A stretch of DNA of 64,000 bases, taken from NCBI GenBank assembly GCA_004802705.1, contig SGPL01000052.1:1-64000 (forward strand), written 5' to 3'. Position 1 is the first letter of the stretch; each line of letters opens with the position of its first letter. A model generated the notes under the pieces. It was not told the origin of the DNA and made no database searches. It was given only the letters and a program-made list of their open reading frames with translations. Position numbers and translations under genes: made by a program. Of this stretch, positions 48,391-60,300 are shown piece by piece. The DNA comes from Bondarzewia mesenterica. Lineage: Eukaryota > Basidiomycota > Agaricomycetes > Russulales > Bondarzewiaceae.

Positions 48391-48642
48391 GTCAATAGTG
48401 ATTGTAAAAGGAAATCTTTGGGCGGGTGTGAAAAAGTTTTAGAACGTCATTTTTTGTTGTGTAGCCAATATGGATTTTTACTCTCAACTCATTTGGTCAT
48501 GGTAAACGGGGGTAAACGAAGCAGCTGCTCTGTCAGGTACGAGGCCGATAGTTTTAGATCCTAACATGTACAAATAAACACTCAGAATGACGCGTCCGAT
48601 TCACACCCAAACTAAGCACATCTGCACTTTTTAATTGTCTAT
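48391..48642. other. short intergenic, nothing recognised
   Basis: A 252-base tandem gap between THI4 and the Nas2 gene. Confidence 0.5.
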
Positions 48643-49453
48643 ATGGGATACAGTCTTCCATCCATGACAAGTCCCGCCGAACAAGTCCGCGCTCTGATGG
48701 CGCGTAAGGATGCCATTGAAGCCGAGCTTGACACCCAAGCTTCCATCCTGCGCGCGAATGAGGCGGACATGCGCACGCCTCTCGTCGATCGGGAGGGTTT
48801 TCCGCGAGCGGACATCGATATCTGGGCCGTGCGGCAGGCGCGCGTGCGCATTATTGAGCTGCGCAATGACCTGAGCGGCCTGATGGACGAAATTGGTGAG
48901 GCGCTGCAGAGCGTGTACGATCCTGCCAATGTCCAGCCATCAGAGGGGAGTGTCGAGAAGTCGAGTGAGGAGAGTCGGGAGGCCCTCAAGCCTTTCGCGA
49001 AAGTGAATGCCGTAGCTCCTGGTAGCCCAGCGGCGGATGCGGTATGCCTGTTTGGATGGACCTCTCACTTGCCATTCTTCTAACCTTTGGCACGACATGA
49101 AGGGCCTGCTCCGTGACGATCTCATCGTCGAATTTGGGCACCTCCGGCACGTATCTTTCGCGTCGTCATCCTCTTTGCAACCTCTCTCCGAATTGGTAAC
49201 TGTAAATGAAAACGTGCGTGATGGTTTCTTGTTGTGATTTTTGTCAAAAACGTGCTCAGATACGTACGCCTACAGAAGGTGATCAAGGTTGTTGTGCACA
49301 GAGGTGAACAGGGTGCTGTTCCTTTGAGCTTCACCCCGCGACAAGGCTGGGGTGGGCGAGGCATGCTAGGGTGAGTGTTTTTGGCAAGTCAATCCTTTCA
49401 TTCTACAATCCCAACTTTCCAGATGTCATATCGTGCCATTTACACCGCCATAA
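48643..49453 (+). CDS. NAS2: 26S proteasome assembly chaperone Nas2/PSMD9 (p27)
   Basis: Two possible starts, 48643 (MGYSLPSMTSPAEQV) or 48664 (MTSPAEQVRALMARKDAIEA); I give the outer one. The first exon has the family helix (DAIEAELDTQASILRANEAD) and the signature TPLVDREGFPRADIDIWAVR, then QARVRIIELRNDLSGLMDEI. The PDZ-like part follows: PFAKVNAVAPGSPAADAG, LLRDDLIVEFGHL, YVRLQKVIKVVVHRGEQG, and the last exons end GWGGRGMLGCHIVPFTPP-stop (49451-49453). Nas2 binds the C-tail of a base ATPase subunit during regulatory-particle assembly, and then leaves. The intron after the first exon closes in GAAG rather than YAG, but the joined protein is collinear with the family. Confidence 0.9.
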
Positions 49454-49610
49454 CGGATGAATGTGAAGATGAAATGATGGTGTACGAATATTCTGATATT
49501 GTTGTATTTGTCGCGCCTGTTCTTTTTCTGTTGTGCGTCTTAGTATCTGCATTCAAAATCCATTCAGATATGTGGCCGTAAAAGTACAACATCTCCCAGA
49601 GCGAAACCGG
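49454..49610. other. short convergent gap
   Basis: 157 bases between the 3' ends of the Nas2 and acyl-CoA dehydrogenase genes. Confidence 0.5.
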
Positions 49611-51903
49611 TCACAGCTTAGCCTTCGTCCTGCTCCCATAAACCAGCGCTGAGTCCATGTTGGACCTGTCAAGCGAAGTTATTTTTGCCCTCTTGACATC
49701 CTCCCGTGCCGCCTTTAGACCCCCTTCAATGATCCATCGACAGAAGGCCTCGATATCGACATCTCTCTGTGCCTCATCCTTATTGTACGACCACACGGCG
49801 TGTTCCAAAAGGTAAAAGCCCGAGGCAACGTGAGCAAACAACATGAAGGCAGGCCGAGGAACTAGCATTGGAACTGGTTGCTTATACGCAGCTTGAAGCT
49901 CCTCTAAGCCGGTCCGAAGAAGGGAGAGCGGCTCTTCAATTTGCATCTTGAGCGGGTCGGGCACGGATGCCAAACTCATCTCAGCCCACTGAGGGATCAC
50001 CTTCACATGAGGAAAATGAAGGCTGCACGTAGATTCAAGTACTCACATCTATAAAGGATTTGAGAGCGCCTTTGATCTGGATCGTTCTGAGAAGGTCCAG
50101 CGATAGCACCGTGATTGTGCCTTCCCAGATCTTCTCTACGAGAGAGTCCCGGATGAGCCTGGTACTGTGTGAATACGACGTTTTGCCTAGAACAAAAGTG
50201 AGGGCTCTCCTAACCTTCCAATCATGTTCTCCTCCATATAACCCTGGCCACCCATGCTCGACATGCATTCTTCCATGGCTGATACCGCCTTCTCCGCTGC
50301 AAAACCCTTGATGATAGGAGTTAACAGCCTAAACCTCAGCTCCTCGTCCTTGCTCGCCGTCCCGCACTCCGTCTTCCCCAACAAATGAACAGCGCCAAAC
50401 GTCAAATGCACCAGAGCGCGATAGACAAGAGAGATCTTGGCAAGCTCAGCGACGTGCAGCGGGGTATCGACGAGCATCTGTTTGCCGCCGTTGACGGCGC
50501 GCACGGTCGCGAACGAGCTAGCTATGGCGAGACATTTGCGGAGCGCACCGACGGATCCGATGGCGGAATGCACACGCGTGATGTTGAGGACGGGCGCGAT
50601 GCACCTGACGCCTTGATTCTGCGGTCCGAGGAGGTAGCCTTCCGTGCCGTTGAGCGAGAGCTCTGCAGTTGGGAGGATGTGTGTGCCAATCTTGTTTTTA
50701 AGTCGGTGAACATATATATTGTTGCTTGTTGATGGCGGTAGAGGACTGGGAGGCTCGTGAACGAGAGGGAGGCGAAGGGGTACGAGAAAGAGTGATAGGC
50801 CTCGCGAACCCTGCGAAAGTGATCCTGTCCGGGCCAAGGCGACGGAGACGTTGCTGTCCGTCGCGCTAGAGAACCATTTGAAACCGTCGAGCTTATAAAC
50901 TGGGCCTAAGGGGTGAGCGGTGATTTCAGAGGAGGGGGCGGCTGTGGTTTCGGTTTGCGAGACGTCGGACCCCCCTGGACGCTAATTCTTTTGTGAAGTG
51001 TGGCCAGCCCTGGCGTAAAGGGAGCAGCTCACCTCCGTCATCCATTGCCCCGCGGTGAATGCGGTAGACGGATCGCGGCTAGAAAAGTGAGTCAACGCTT
51101 GTTTCAAACGCCTGGCGCTGATTGCCAAGAACTAGGATGCGTACCTGACAAGGCGTGGAAAGACGTCCTTCTGCATTGCAGGTGTACCGAATAACTCTAA
51201 TACTGTGAAGACATGAAGCACATGTTCGTGCGCAAGAAAGTATGACGGTACCTCGAGCACATCCATCTGTCATGGCGATGGGGCAGAAGACCTGATAGAT
51301 GCAATCCAGCTCACCATTCTCGAATAAATATGTAATGACCTTACCACTTGACCGTCTCCGCTCATGAGAAGCATCTTAACAAAGGCATGGATCCTGCTAT
51401 GCTCCCCATGCTTCCGATCGTAAGATATAGCGACGACTCCTTCTTTCTGAACAGCGGCTTTGAGGCCTCTCCAGCCTTCGGAAGTGTGAAGTATATCGAC
51501 GCGTTGACCCCACTGATTGTATTGGGTGAGATAGGGAGGGGTTGCGAGGTTGCTGAGGGCACGGATTTCTGGTCACGCAGAAAGATATCTAGATGGAGGT
51601 CATACGCTGGAAACCAGTATGTAGGCTTACCTGGGATAGTCTCCCGTTCGAGTCTTCTAAGATCTGCGTCGACCTCGGCATGCACACTGCATTCTGGGGT
51701 GAGAAAACAGTAAATGCATAAGCATTGAACACACCTCTTCGGGAAAAGACGCTTCAACAAAGTGAACAGAACAGGGTCTGCACCGTAGGGCTCATCGTCA
51801 GAGAACGGTAGCTATATGTTCATTGTTGATTGACAGGTCGATTCGCACAACAAGGAGCAAGTGTTGAGATGCTCACCTGCTGGAAGCCCTCTTCGACGCG
51901 CAT
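49611..51903 (-). CDS. acyl-CoA dehydrogenase family protein, AidB-like
   Basis: Minus strand. Starts MRVEEGFQQ, then LPFSDDEPYGADPVLFTLLK, SVHAEVDADLRRLERETIPG, DGFKWFSSATDSNVSVALAR, TGSLSQGSRGLSLFLVPLRL, NNIYVHRLKNKIGTHILPTA, ELSLNGTEGYLLGPQNQGVR, CIAPVLNITRVHSAIGSVGA, then helices and MEECMSSMGGQGYMEENMIG, ending in a C-terminal helical exon (MKVIPQWAEMSLASVPDPLK) and TGA at 49611-49613. The long N-terminal extension and the IGTHILPTAEL and GGQGYMEEN segments match the AidB/ACAD11-type branch rather than straight-chain dehydrogenases. It should bind FAD; the substrate is unknown. Whether it feeds ETF beta in this window is inference. Exon joins near the 5' end are tentative. Confidence 0.85.
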
Positions 51904-52379
51904 GGCACAAAAAGTCAAAGTGAGACGGCAGTTTGTCTGGACTCTGAACGCTAGAATGGGTTCAATTGCGTTCTTATTGTGAGCCAAGACGAAGCTGCGC
52001 CCTGGTGTATGATACCGTGTATCTGAGCTTCATCATAATGCATATGCATAAGGTCCGGTCGGCCTCGAATAACACGAGATAATGTCGAAAATCTAGAGAT
52101 CTTGAAGAGATCACGCAGCTCGGCGACGAGTCCGAGGTCATGTTAGGGACATTCCCCATCTTGCAAATAATGCAGCTCATTTCTGGCTGGTAAAGAAAAT
52201 TAAAATGCATGCAGATTGAAAGCGAAATTCTGGAATTTCAGGGTATTCAGTGTTCACTGGGTGAAAACCAAGTGGGAACAGACATCTGAACAGTGAAGTC
52301 ACTAACGATCGGACCGGTACCCACCGGGTGCTATTTAGTATTCAGTCACAGTGCGGCTTTCTCACACCCGCCAGTGACA
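51904..52379. other. divergent promoter, dehydrogenase and thioesterase
   Basis: 476 bases between two start codons on opposite strands. Both genes act on acyl-CoA substrates by family, so a shared promoter is possible. Confidence 0.45.
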
Positions 52380-53342
52380 ATGTCGGCCTGCCTTCACTTT
52401 ACTCGTCGGGTATGAGAGTTTTTGACTGTGATTCTGAGCATCCCAGCCTTAACACGTCGCACTCAGGTCTGGAAATCTTTCATAGATAATAAAGGTGTTA
52501 AACTTTCGAATCGACTCGCGATTTGCAACTGATTCGCGTCATCCTTGCCCGTTTGTAGGCCACGATGCACAGTGCTTTCCCAACGTATGGTTGCTCCATG
52601 AAATAGCACTCATCGAACTGTCCTCACCTCCGCGCAGCTTAACATCCATCATGCGCGACCTGGAGTTGTAGAGGCCTCTTTGAAGATTGAGCCGTACAAC
52701 GGTACGTTCGTCAGCATACTAGCATGGGACATGGCTGATTCACTCACACATAAAGCGAAGTGAACAGAGTCGGAGTACGGTATCTTGTCAAGTCTGAGTG
52801 GTGACCGCAAACGGCTGACCTCTTCTTCTGAAGACTGTGCATGGAGGTCTTATCTTGTCTTTGACGGATACCCTAGGCTCCCTTGCTCTCGCCACAAAAG
52901 GTCAATTCATGACCGGCGTTTCCACAGATATTGGAGCCTCATTTGTCAAGCCCGCGGGACGTCCGGGCGATGTCCTCAACATGACTGCCTCGTTAACTGC
53001 AATGGGTATGTGTCCATCACTGAGACTAACAAGAAGTTGATCGTATGTTGATCCTATCGTACCTAGGTAAATCGCTGGCTTTCACGCGCGTTGACTTCAC
53101 AAACTCCTCTGGAGATCTTGTTGCCTACGGGCGTGAGTGCCTTGAATCAATTCTGGGTATACCATTGTAATGGGTGTCTGACTTCCTGCGCAGACCACAC
53201 GAAATATATTGGCAAGTCAATACACCATTCGGTCAGTCATCTCCACGGAAAGATGCATTGCTATGCTGACCTCTTCCTAAAGGATAACGTCAAGTTCTCT
53301 GAAGATGGCGAGAAGATTGTGGCCGGAAAGGATGTTGATTAG
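52380..53342 (+). CDS. hotdog-fold acyl-CoA thioesterase (ACOT13/4HBT-like)
   Basis: Starts MSACLHFTRRVWKSFIDNK, then GHDAQCFPNLNIHHARPGVV, EASLKIEPYN, SEYGILSSLSG, GLILSLTDTLGSLALATKGQ, FMTGVSTDIGASFVKPAGRP, GDVLNMTASLTAMGKSLAFT, RVDFTNSSGDLVAYGRHTKY and IGKSIHHS...SEDGEKIVAGKDVD-stop at 53342. The HARPG, LTDTLGSLA, GVSTDI and AFTRVDF segments are the typical 4HBT/ACOT13 strands; the catalytic loop at the expected HGG position reads S-G-G here because of where the exon ends. It should hydrolyse acyl-CoA to free acid and CoA. Seven short introns were needed, all GT..AG. It is divergent from the acyl-CoA dehydrogenase gene. Confidence 0.85.
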
Positions 53343-53673
53343 CCAAACCTTGGGTTTGATCCTCTCTTGAGAGTATTCATCTTGTAGCAACTTATCATAT
53401 CGCCGTGAAATCCTGAAAATCGCATGATTGGCTGGATCGACTTTTTGGATGAATTTGAACAATGTTATTCAACTTTGCTTCCTGTGGGAGACAAGTTTCT
53501 CGCTCAGCTGAGCCGGCGAATGGAAATGATGCGCGTGCATGCTGTGACACGGCCCGGTGTCCAATACACGCCTTCCCCGTTCCGCACGACATACACCCAT
53601 CTCCTTACAACCTTGCAACCAACACTGCTCTTGTTCCCTACTTGTACCTCGCAGATTACTGGCACACTTTGAA
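53343..53673. other. intergenic, nothing recognised
   Basis: About 330 bases between thioesterase and ALG6; no exon identified. Confidence 0.45.
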
Positions 53674-56277
53674 ATGGAAGAACAAGCGAATCTTTTGCCA
53701 GATGATTCTCCCCGACGCAACCCGCGTTTGCGCACAACTTCTCTCACATCATCACAAGCTTCCAGGCTAACGCAGAGCACGAGCGCGTATCATTTGCGAA
53801 ATCCAACACTGCGTGAGCGGACCTCTTCCACAAGCATTCGGTAAGAGCAGTACCTTGAACATGGTACCGAAATCTTGAGTTGATGGGGATCTCAGTATGC
53901 ATGAACAACACATTCTCGCGCCCATTCCACTGCGCCACAGCGCACTACAGACACCAGACCTTTCCTCCCCACGATGGGCACAAACGCCCTCGCCATCCTC
54001 CTCTCGTGCTATATCACCGGCCGTTTCGTACAGGCAGCATTTGCACTTTGGTACGCTCATGGATGCGAAGGAGAGGTTGGGACATGATCGAGATGGAGAG
54101 CAACGAGATAGTGGGGGGATGGGGAGGAGGTGGCTTCGGTGGATGCATAGGCATGGTATGAGAGACTGGGTTCTTCTGTGTGCGGTGCTGGGATCGGCGT
54201 TAGTGAAGTGGAGTGTTGGGTTGGGGACGTATTCAGGTCAGTGCTGTGAACTGCTTCCTACCGACTGTTAAGTGAGAGTTGATATTGGATCATCCATATC
54301 TAGGACAAGGAACGCCGCCTATGTTTGGTGACTATGAGGCGCAACGACACTGGATGGAGATCACCACTCACTTGCCTATCTGGCAGTGGTACACATATGA
54401 TCTGCAGTATTGGGGGCTTGACTATCCACCATTGACAGCATATGTTTCTTGGCTGTGTGGTATCATGTACGTTTTTTCAATTCTCCGTGTAGCCTCAGCT
54501 GACGATGACACAGCGGATCGTTGATTGACACATCTTGGTTTGCTCTGGACAAGTCGCGAGGCATTGAAACTGAAAGTAGCAAAGTATTCATGCGTGCTAC
54601 TGTTCTCGTACTCGACTACATCGTATATGTGCCGGCATTATGGATGTTCGTGCGTGTTTGGCACGGCGGCCGATCTCGACGAACACAGGTATTCATTTTA
54701 TGTAGTTGCAGCAGGGAAAATGCTAATGCACCAAGGGAAGCATCTAGCTTTTCTCACACTCCTTCTACAACCTGCCCTGCTATTGATCGATTTCGGTCAT
54801 TTTCAGTATAATTCTGTCATGCTTGGTGACTGCTTGTTCACATTGAACCCACTCCCCTGTGATGACTGATGTGCATATCTCCGTCTAGGGTTCACCTTAC
54901 TCGCTATCAATTGTTTCATTGCCGGACGAGATCTACTGGGGGCCTTCTTCTTTGTTTGCAGCCTCGGATTTAAGCAAATGGCTCTTTATTATGCACCTGC
55001 TATCGGTTCATACCTAATTGGAAAATGCCTATACCTAGGCCCACAAAATGGGTGAGTATACTCCCAACCACAGATTCAACATACTCAAAGATTGGTCACA
55101 TGTGCAGCCTACAACTGTTTGTTCGACTTGCGATTGTCACTTTGGCCTCCTTCCTTCTTCTTTTCCTTCCTTTTCTACCTCCCTTTGCGCCGCTCTCTTC
55201 CATCCTGGATCCCATCTCTCGCATATTCCCATTCAATCGCGGGATCTTTGAGGATAAAGTGGCGAATTTCTGGTGTGCGTCGAATGTCGTTCTGAAATGG
55301 AGGTCATGCGCATCGCGAAGTACACTTGTGCGCCTCTCGACAGTGTTCACAGCGGTCGGTTTTTTGCCCGCCGCGGTTGCACCTGTGCGAGCGTGGTTGC
55401 AGCTCGGTGAGGAGATGTCTACAGATAGCGCAAACAAGGTTGGCAAAATCGCCACCGTACCGCCGGTCATACAGCCAGTACTGCTTCATGCATTGTTGAG
55501 CAGTGCGATGTCGTTCTTCTTGTTCTCATTCCAAGTGCATGAGAAGACCATTCTACTGCCGTTGCTGCCGCTCACTTTACTGCAAGTCGGCGCAGCGCAG
55601 GATTCTATTGCGTTCAAGATGGGTACTTTGGTAAACAACGTTGCCATTTTCAGGTACGTTTTGACAAGAAGGGTGCGCTGGGACTCGGGGGTGCTGATGG
55701 CCTTACAGTATGTGGCCTTTGCTGAAACGGGACGGTCAAGCTATTCAGTACCTCGCCCTGACGCTTCTGTGGAATCGATTCATTGGCCATAATCCCTTCA
55801 GAATACAAAAGCCGACTTATTTTGATCTTTTCGCTGTCGTGAGCCGCTCTTTTCCTTATGAGGGGATAGCACTTATGCAGATTTCAGACTGTATACATGG
55901 CTTGCTTGTCTCTTCATAGTCTTGAGCTGTTGTTTTCGCCTCCTGCACGATACCCAGACCTATTTCCAGTGCTCAACGTCCTCATCAGCACGCCGATATT
56001 CGTCCTGACCTGGCTTTGGAGCATGAAGTCTTTGATAGAAGCTGGCTGGGCTGTTGGCGTGCTGGGTATGGGCAGCCGGAGTCGACGCGCGTCAGTGAGT
56101 GACAAGGGACACAGCGGAGAGCAGGCACTGGCCACGCAAGATGGTATTAGTCCTATGGCTACCAGTTCAGGAATGGGGCGTGAATTTGGAATGAGGGCGC
56201 ACAGCTTGGGGCGTAAGTCTGGGAGACGGAAAGCGCAGATTTCGAGTACGGTGAGCGTGGAGTTTGTTAGGGAATAA
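53674..56277 (+). CDS. ALG6: Alg6 dolichyl-P-Glc alpha-1,3-glucosyltransferase
   Basis: Starts [20 protein letters not shown]; a long Ser/Pro-rich cytosolic N terminus is followed by [20 protein letters not shown], the luminal loop [53 protein letters not shown], then [53 protein letters not shown], the [20 protein letters not shown] segment, [20 protein letters not shown], and further helices up to a basic Ser-rich tail ending [12 protein letters not shown]. The DYEAQRHW and VHEKTILL signatures identify the ALG6/ALG8 family, and [13 protein letters not shown] and the order favour ALG6. It adds the first glucose to lipid-linked Man9GlcNAc2 in the ER. About ten introns keep frame. Confidence 0.93.
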
Positions 56278-56567
56278 TCAAAGTCAATGCTGTGCGTCAT
56301 ATGAATCGGAAGAATGTACTGTACACAGCTTTCGAGTATTTGGGGTTCATCAGCATCGTTATGCCATTCTATAGCCAATGCCGGGAGTCTACTTTGATGC
56401 ACCAACTCTGGGCCGGCGGGCCCAGAGGGTATTTTCGGGGAATCGTTTTCGGTGTGTCGGAGAGGGGCAGCACGTGACCTTGGGTATGGCCGATGAATGA
56501 CATGTACTGTGCGGCGTCTTCAAAGTCTTCAAACATTTGTCACAATCCGCCTGTCCTCCCCCACATC
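56278..56567. other. intergenic, nothing recognised
   Basis: 290 bases between ALG6 and TAM41. Confidence 0.5.
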
Positions 56568-57940
56568 ATGTTTTCTGCCGCAATATTCGCCCCCCGTCCT
56601 CGTCTCGCCCTCTCTCGTCTAACCATTCGCTCGTTAACCACAGAGACCATCTCTTCTTCTGTCTCGCAACCTCCCCCACCCCCGCCCGGTGCTGTCAAGC
56701 ACCCGACCACCAAGCCTCGCACCCGACTATCCCCCGCACCTCGTCCAGTAGTCTCACATCGCCATCAGCCATACCCCCATCTACCACCCAACTTTGGACA
56801 GAACCAGCTCCTCCCAGTCTCCAACTCCACACGCGCGTTGCTCGAGAGCATAGTAGCCGATTTTGAGGCCCCCATTCGCTATGCCTTCGCGTACGGTTCG
56901 GGAGTATTCGAGCAGGACGGTTATACCCCCGACCCCAAAGGTCCCATGCTCGATTTCATGTTCGCCGTCACCCACCCATCCCATTTCCACTCGATAAACA
57001 TGAATCAGCACCCAAGCCACTATGCACTTCATGCCCGGCTTTTCGGCTCATCTTTCGTGTCAAGTGTGCAAGAAATGGGACCCGGTGTATGGTTCAACGC
57101 ATACGTGCAGACGAAGGGTGTGGTGAGTTCTTCTCTGTTCCGCGATGACCGTCGACAGTCAAACAGCTTGCCGTAGACCATCAAATACGGTGTCACCACC
57201 GTCGACAATCTGTGTTCCGATCTACTGAACTGGAACTCGCTCTATCTTGCGGGCCGCATGCACAAGCCGCTGCGCATCATCAAGGATGATCCGCGCGTGC
57301 GCCTGACGCAGCAGGTCAATCTGACTTCGGCCGTGCGCGCGTCCTTGCTCATGCTCCCCGCCGAGTTCAGCGAGACGCAACTGTTCGAGACGATTGCGGG
57401 CATCTCGTACAGCGGTGACCCACGCATGATCTTGCCGGCGGAGAATCACGGAAAGGTCGGGAACATTGTGCGCGCACAGGGCCCGCAATTTCGTGAGCTC
57501 TACCACCGCCTTGTGGTCGGCTTGCCCGGCGTATACTGGCCTGGGCATTTGACGACGATCAAGCAAGACACAAGTGCGCATGCGCGCGCTGCTCATTTGA
57601 AGAAGCTCCCGTCGAACCTGCTCGCACACGTGAAAGAGTCGTATGGGTCGTCCCTTCCCTCGATAGAAGCTGATGAGACTGCGTATTGGACACGGGTTGC
57701 GGGTGACGAAAAGCTGCCTTCTGTGATTAGAGATCGTAAGTCGATGATTGATGCTATCTCACATTTGCTAATTGTAAAAATCTGTATATCACAGAGATGA
57801 GCGGAATCGTTCGTTCTCCGGCTACCATTCAGACATTGAAGGGGATCGTCAGCGGCGGGATCGGCACGACCATACGCTACAGTGCCGAGAAGGTAGGCAA
57901 GTGGTGGAGTGGATTCAGACAGAGCAAATCGACTCCATGA
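56568..57940 (+). CDS. TAM41: Tam41 mitochondrial CDP-diacylglycerol synthase
   Basis: Starts MFSAAIFAPRPRLALSRLTI, an Arg-rich presequence, then a Pro-rich linker, RALLESIVADFEAPIRYAFA, the nucleotidyltransferase loop YGSGVFEQDGY, PMLDFMFAVTHPSHFHSINM, NQHPSHYALHARLFGSSFVS, GVWFNAYVQT, then IKYGVTTVDNLCSDLLNWNS, LYLAGRMHKPLRIIKDDPRV, NLTSAVRASLLMLPAEFSET, GISYSGDPRMILPAENHGKV and a third exon IQTLKGIVSGGIGTTIRYSA ending in TGA at 57938-57940. Tam41 makes CDP-diacylglycerol for cardiolipin and phosphatidylglycerol on the matrix side of the inner membrane. The GSGVF and LDFMF residues are the conserved active-site features. Length matches the family. Two introns. Confidence 0.95.
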
Positions 57941-58619
57941 TGAATGTCATGCGGGTGTATGACCATCTATATCTCATTCGCGACCTTTATTCTGGTCTTC
58001 ATTCCGGGTTCTTTTCATTGCGGCGCATCGGAAGGACCATTGACTGTTCGTGCTGTAGCCCTTAATCTTTTCTTGTAACATTCAAGATAAACTTATTTAT
58101 ACAGCATATTCTATCTTAGAATAAACACAACCCCTCGAACTACCTTTTTATCATCGTCTGCAAAACTGTTGAAGCTTGAAGACGCGTTGCTACACACCGA
58201 GGACGTCGGTTGTCATGAGGAAACGTGCTCTAGGTGATACCTCGGACACTTTGACTTTTTGCATTTTTTTTGCCTTTTCATCTGCGATCGTTAGCACTTC
58301 ATAAAAGCACAGAAGCTGTCAGATGGATCATCGCATTCTTGCGTTGAGCATTTCAGCATCCTATGATGATATTCTTAGAAGGAAGACTGTAGTGCTTCTT
58401 GACAAATTGTCGGTGAGGTGACGGGGGTCTGGTTAAACAGGATGAGGCATCGGAAGCTCAGCTGCCCTCTCCTCATTCAAACCACTTTCGACGTTCTACT
58501 TGCTTGTCTCTCCAGACTATCTGTACAGACTAGCTGCTTGCTCGGGTTTATTTTTATTTTGTTTATTGACTTTTGACCGACGCTTTTAGCTCGTTGCACT
58601 CTCCTTCCCATTATCTTTC
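57941..58619. other. intergenic, about 680 bases, nothing recognised
   Basis: T-rich flanks only; no gene or RNA pattern seen. Confidence 0.5.
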
Positions 58620-60300
58620 ATGTCCCAGCTCTCTCCGGAATCTCCCAATGCTTCCTATGAAGAGGCCCCGGTGCAATCTCTCGTCAAGTCCCCTCCGAGG
58701 TCTCCCTTGGTAAACCCCACTAGGACGGTTGCTATCATCAAGCCCCATGCTCTCGAGCATCGGTTTGATATCGAGCATCGTATTACCACGGCAGGCTTTG
58801 AGGTGCGCAGCCATTCAACTGTGGAGTGTTGCACATAGGCCCCAATAGATTAAACTTGTGCGTTGCGTCAACAGATTGTCAAGGAACGCCAGATGGAGTT
58901 CGACGTCGAGAACGATCCCGATATTTTGTTCGAACTGTTCGGCGAAGACGCAAGTTCGTTTGCTGAGTGAGTAATTACAGTATTACGATGTATGATGCGT
59001 ATACCAATGCTCCATCAGAGGCCCCGTTTGGGTTTATGTTCTTGAACGTCATCGTGCTGTTGAAGTTTGGAATACCATCATGGGCGACCCCGACCCGGAA
59101 GTCGCACGCATATCCTCCTCGACGTCCCTCCGTGCCCTCTACGGCATTTCCAGAGAACAGAACGCCACCATGGGCTCTCCCGACGTCCAAACCGCTGAAG
59201 TGCAGATCGCGTCCCTCTTCGTCTCGTCCCCTCCATTCCCCACCACTGAACTACCCGACGACTTGGACTTTGTCTCTCCCGTTAGCAATGGATCCATACG
59301 CTCTGTCTCATCGTCAGTTCTCTCTGCGCTCCGCCGTGGCGCTCCCTCTGACGGGTCGCGAACACATGGTGGGAGCAGCATTAGTAGGTCAAATGAAGAC
59401 AGCGGCAACGTGACGCCAAATTTTAAAGCGCGTTCGATCCCCTCATCGCACGTCTCGCCCACCATCGTCCCGCGTACGACGCGTGCGGCAGACCTCCGTG
59501 CAGGCATTATATCTGGGACACCAGAGCGGGACCGTAGGCACCGCACGCCACCGTCGAAGGAGCAGCTTGCCAAGATGTTTGCGAACGTCCCAGGGCACAA
59601 GCGCACGGGCACTATCACCGTGGCCTCCACCGCCCCTCCCGCCGTCGCTCCCCGCATGACGCGCGCTGCCTCTCTGCGTCTAGGCCAGACACCTGTTGTG
59701 CTAGCCCGACCGAAGACAACCGCAAATTCTGGAGATAAGAAGATATTCGAAGGGGTTCCTGGGCACAAGAGGAGAGAGTCGATCGCGGTCGCGAGTACGA
59801 AAGCGCCAACGGTTTCACCGAGATTGAATAAGAGTGCGACTCTGAGAGTGCAAAAGGATGCTGCGCCACCCTCGTCCTTTATGTGTATGTCGTACAGTCT
59901 TGGTCCACTTTTTTTTTTATCAAGCTCACAGTGTTGTCAAACAGTCCGCGCCGCTTCCTCACAACAGACACCGTCCCTCTCCCGCGCGTCTTCTCGAACC
60001 CAACTCTCCTCCCGCCCAGCGTCCGTGCAATCAGTTATCCCGCCTACCCGTCGCGCATCGTCAGTGGCAGGCTCGAATGCTCCGAAACCCGCCGCGCGCT
60101 CTCCTGCGCCTCCGGCGGATAGACCGAAGAAGCCACGGCCCTCAAGCTTGCAAGCGCCGCTCATGCCCCCGCGCCAAAACAAGAGCGCAATGCTACGCGC
60201 GGCCAAGATGAATGCGGGCACGACGCCGGCGGGCGTGAACGGCAAGGCGGGGCCAGCGATTAAACCCAAGCTGGCGGTGAAGGCGGTGAAGGCGATCTGA
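58620..60300 (+). CDS. NDK-like domain protein lacking the catalytic His, with repetitive tail
   Basis: Exon 1 (MSQLSPESPNASYEEAPVQS) enters the NDK fold with NPTRTVAIIKPHALEHRFDI and ITTAGFE; later exons give IVKERQMEFDVENDPDILFE, EGPVWVYVLERHRAVEVWNT, IMGDPDPEVARISSSTSLRA, LYGISREQNATMGSPDVQTA and EVQIASLF. In active nucleoside diphosphate kinases the segment reads NxxHGSDS; here the His position is Met (NATMGSPD), so phosphotransfer is unlikely. A basic Ser/Pro-rich tail of about 300 residues carries two copies of a unit beginning VPGHKR (near 59590 and 59757), each followed by a PRM/PRL-x-SAxLR motif, and a third PRQNKSAMLR near the end. The protein may be a scaffold or cytoskeletal factor. 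Stop 60298-60300. Confidence 0.8.
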
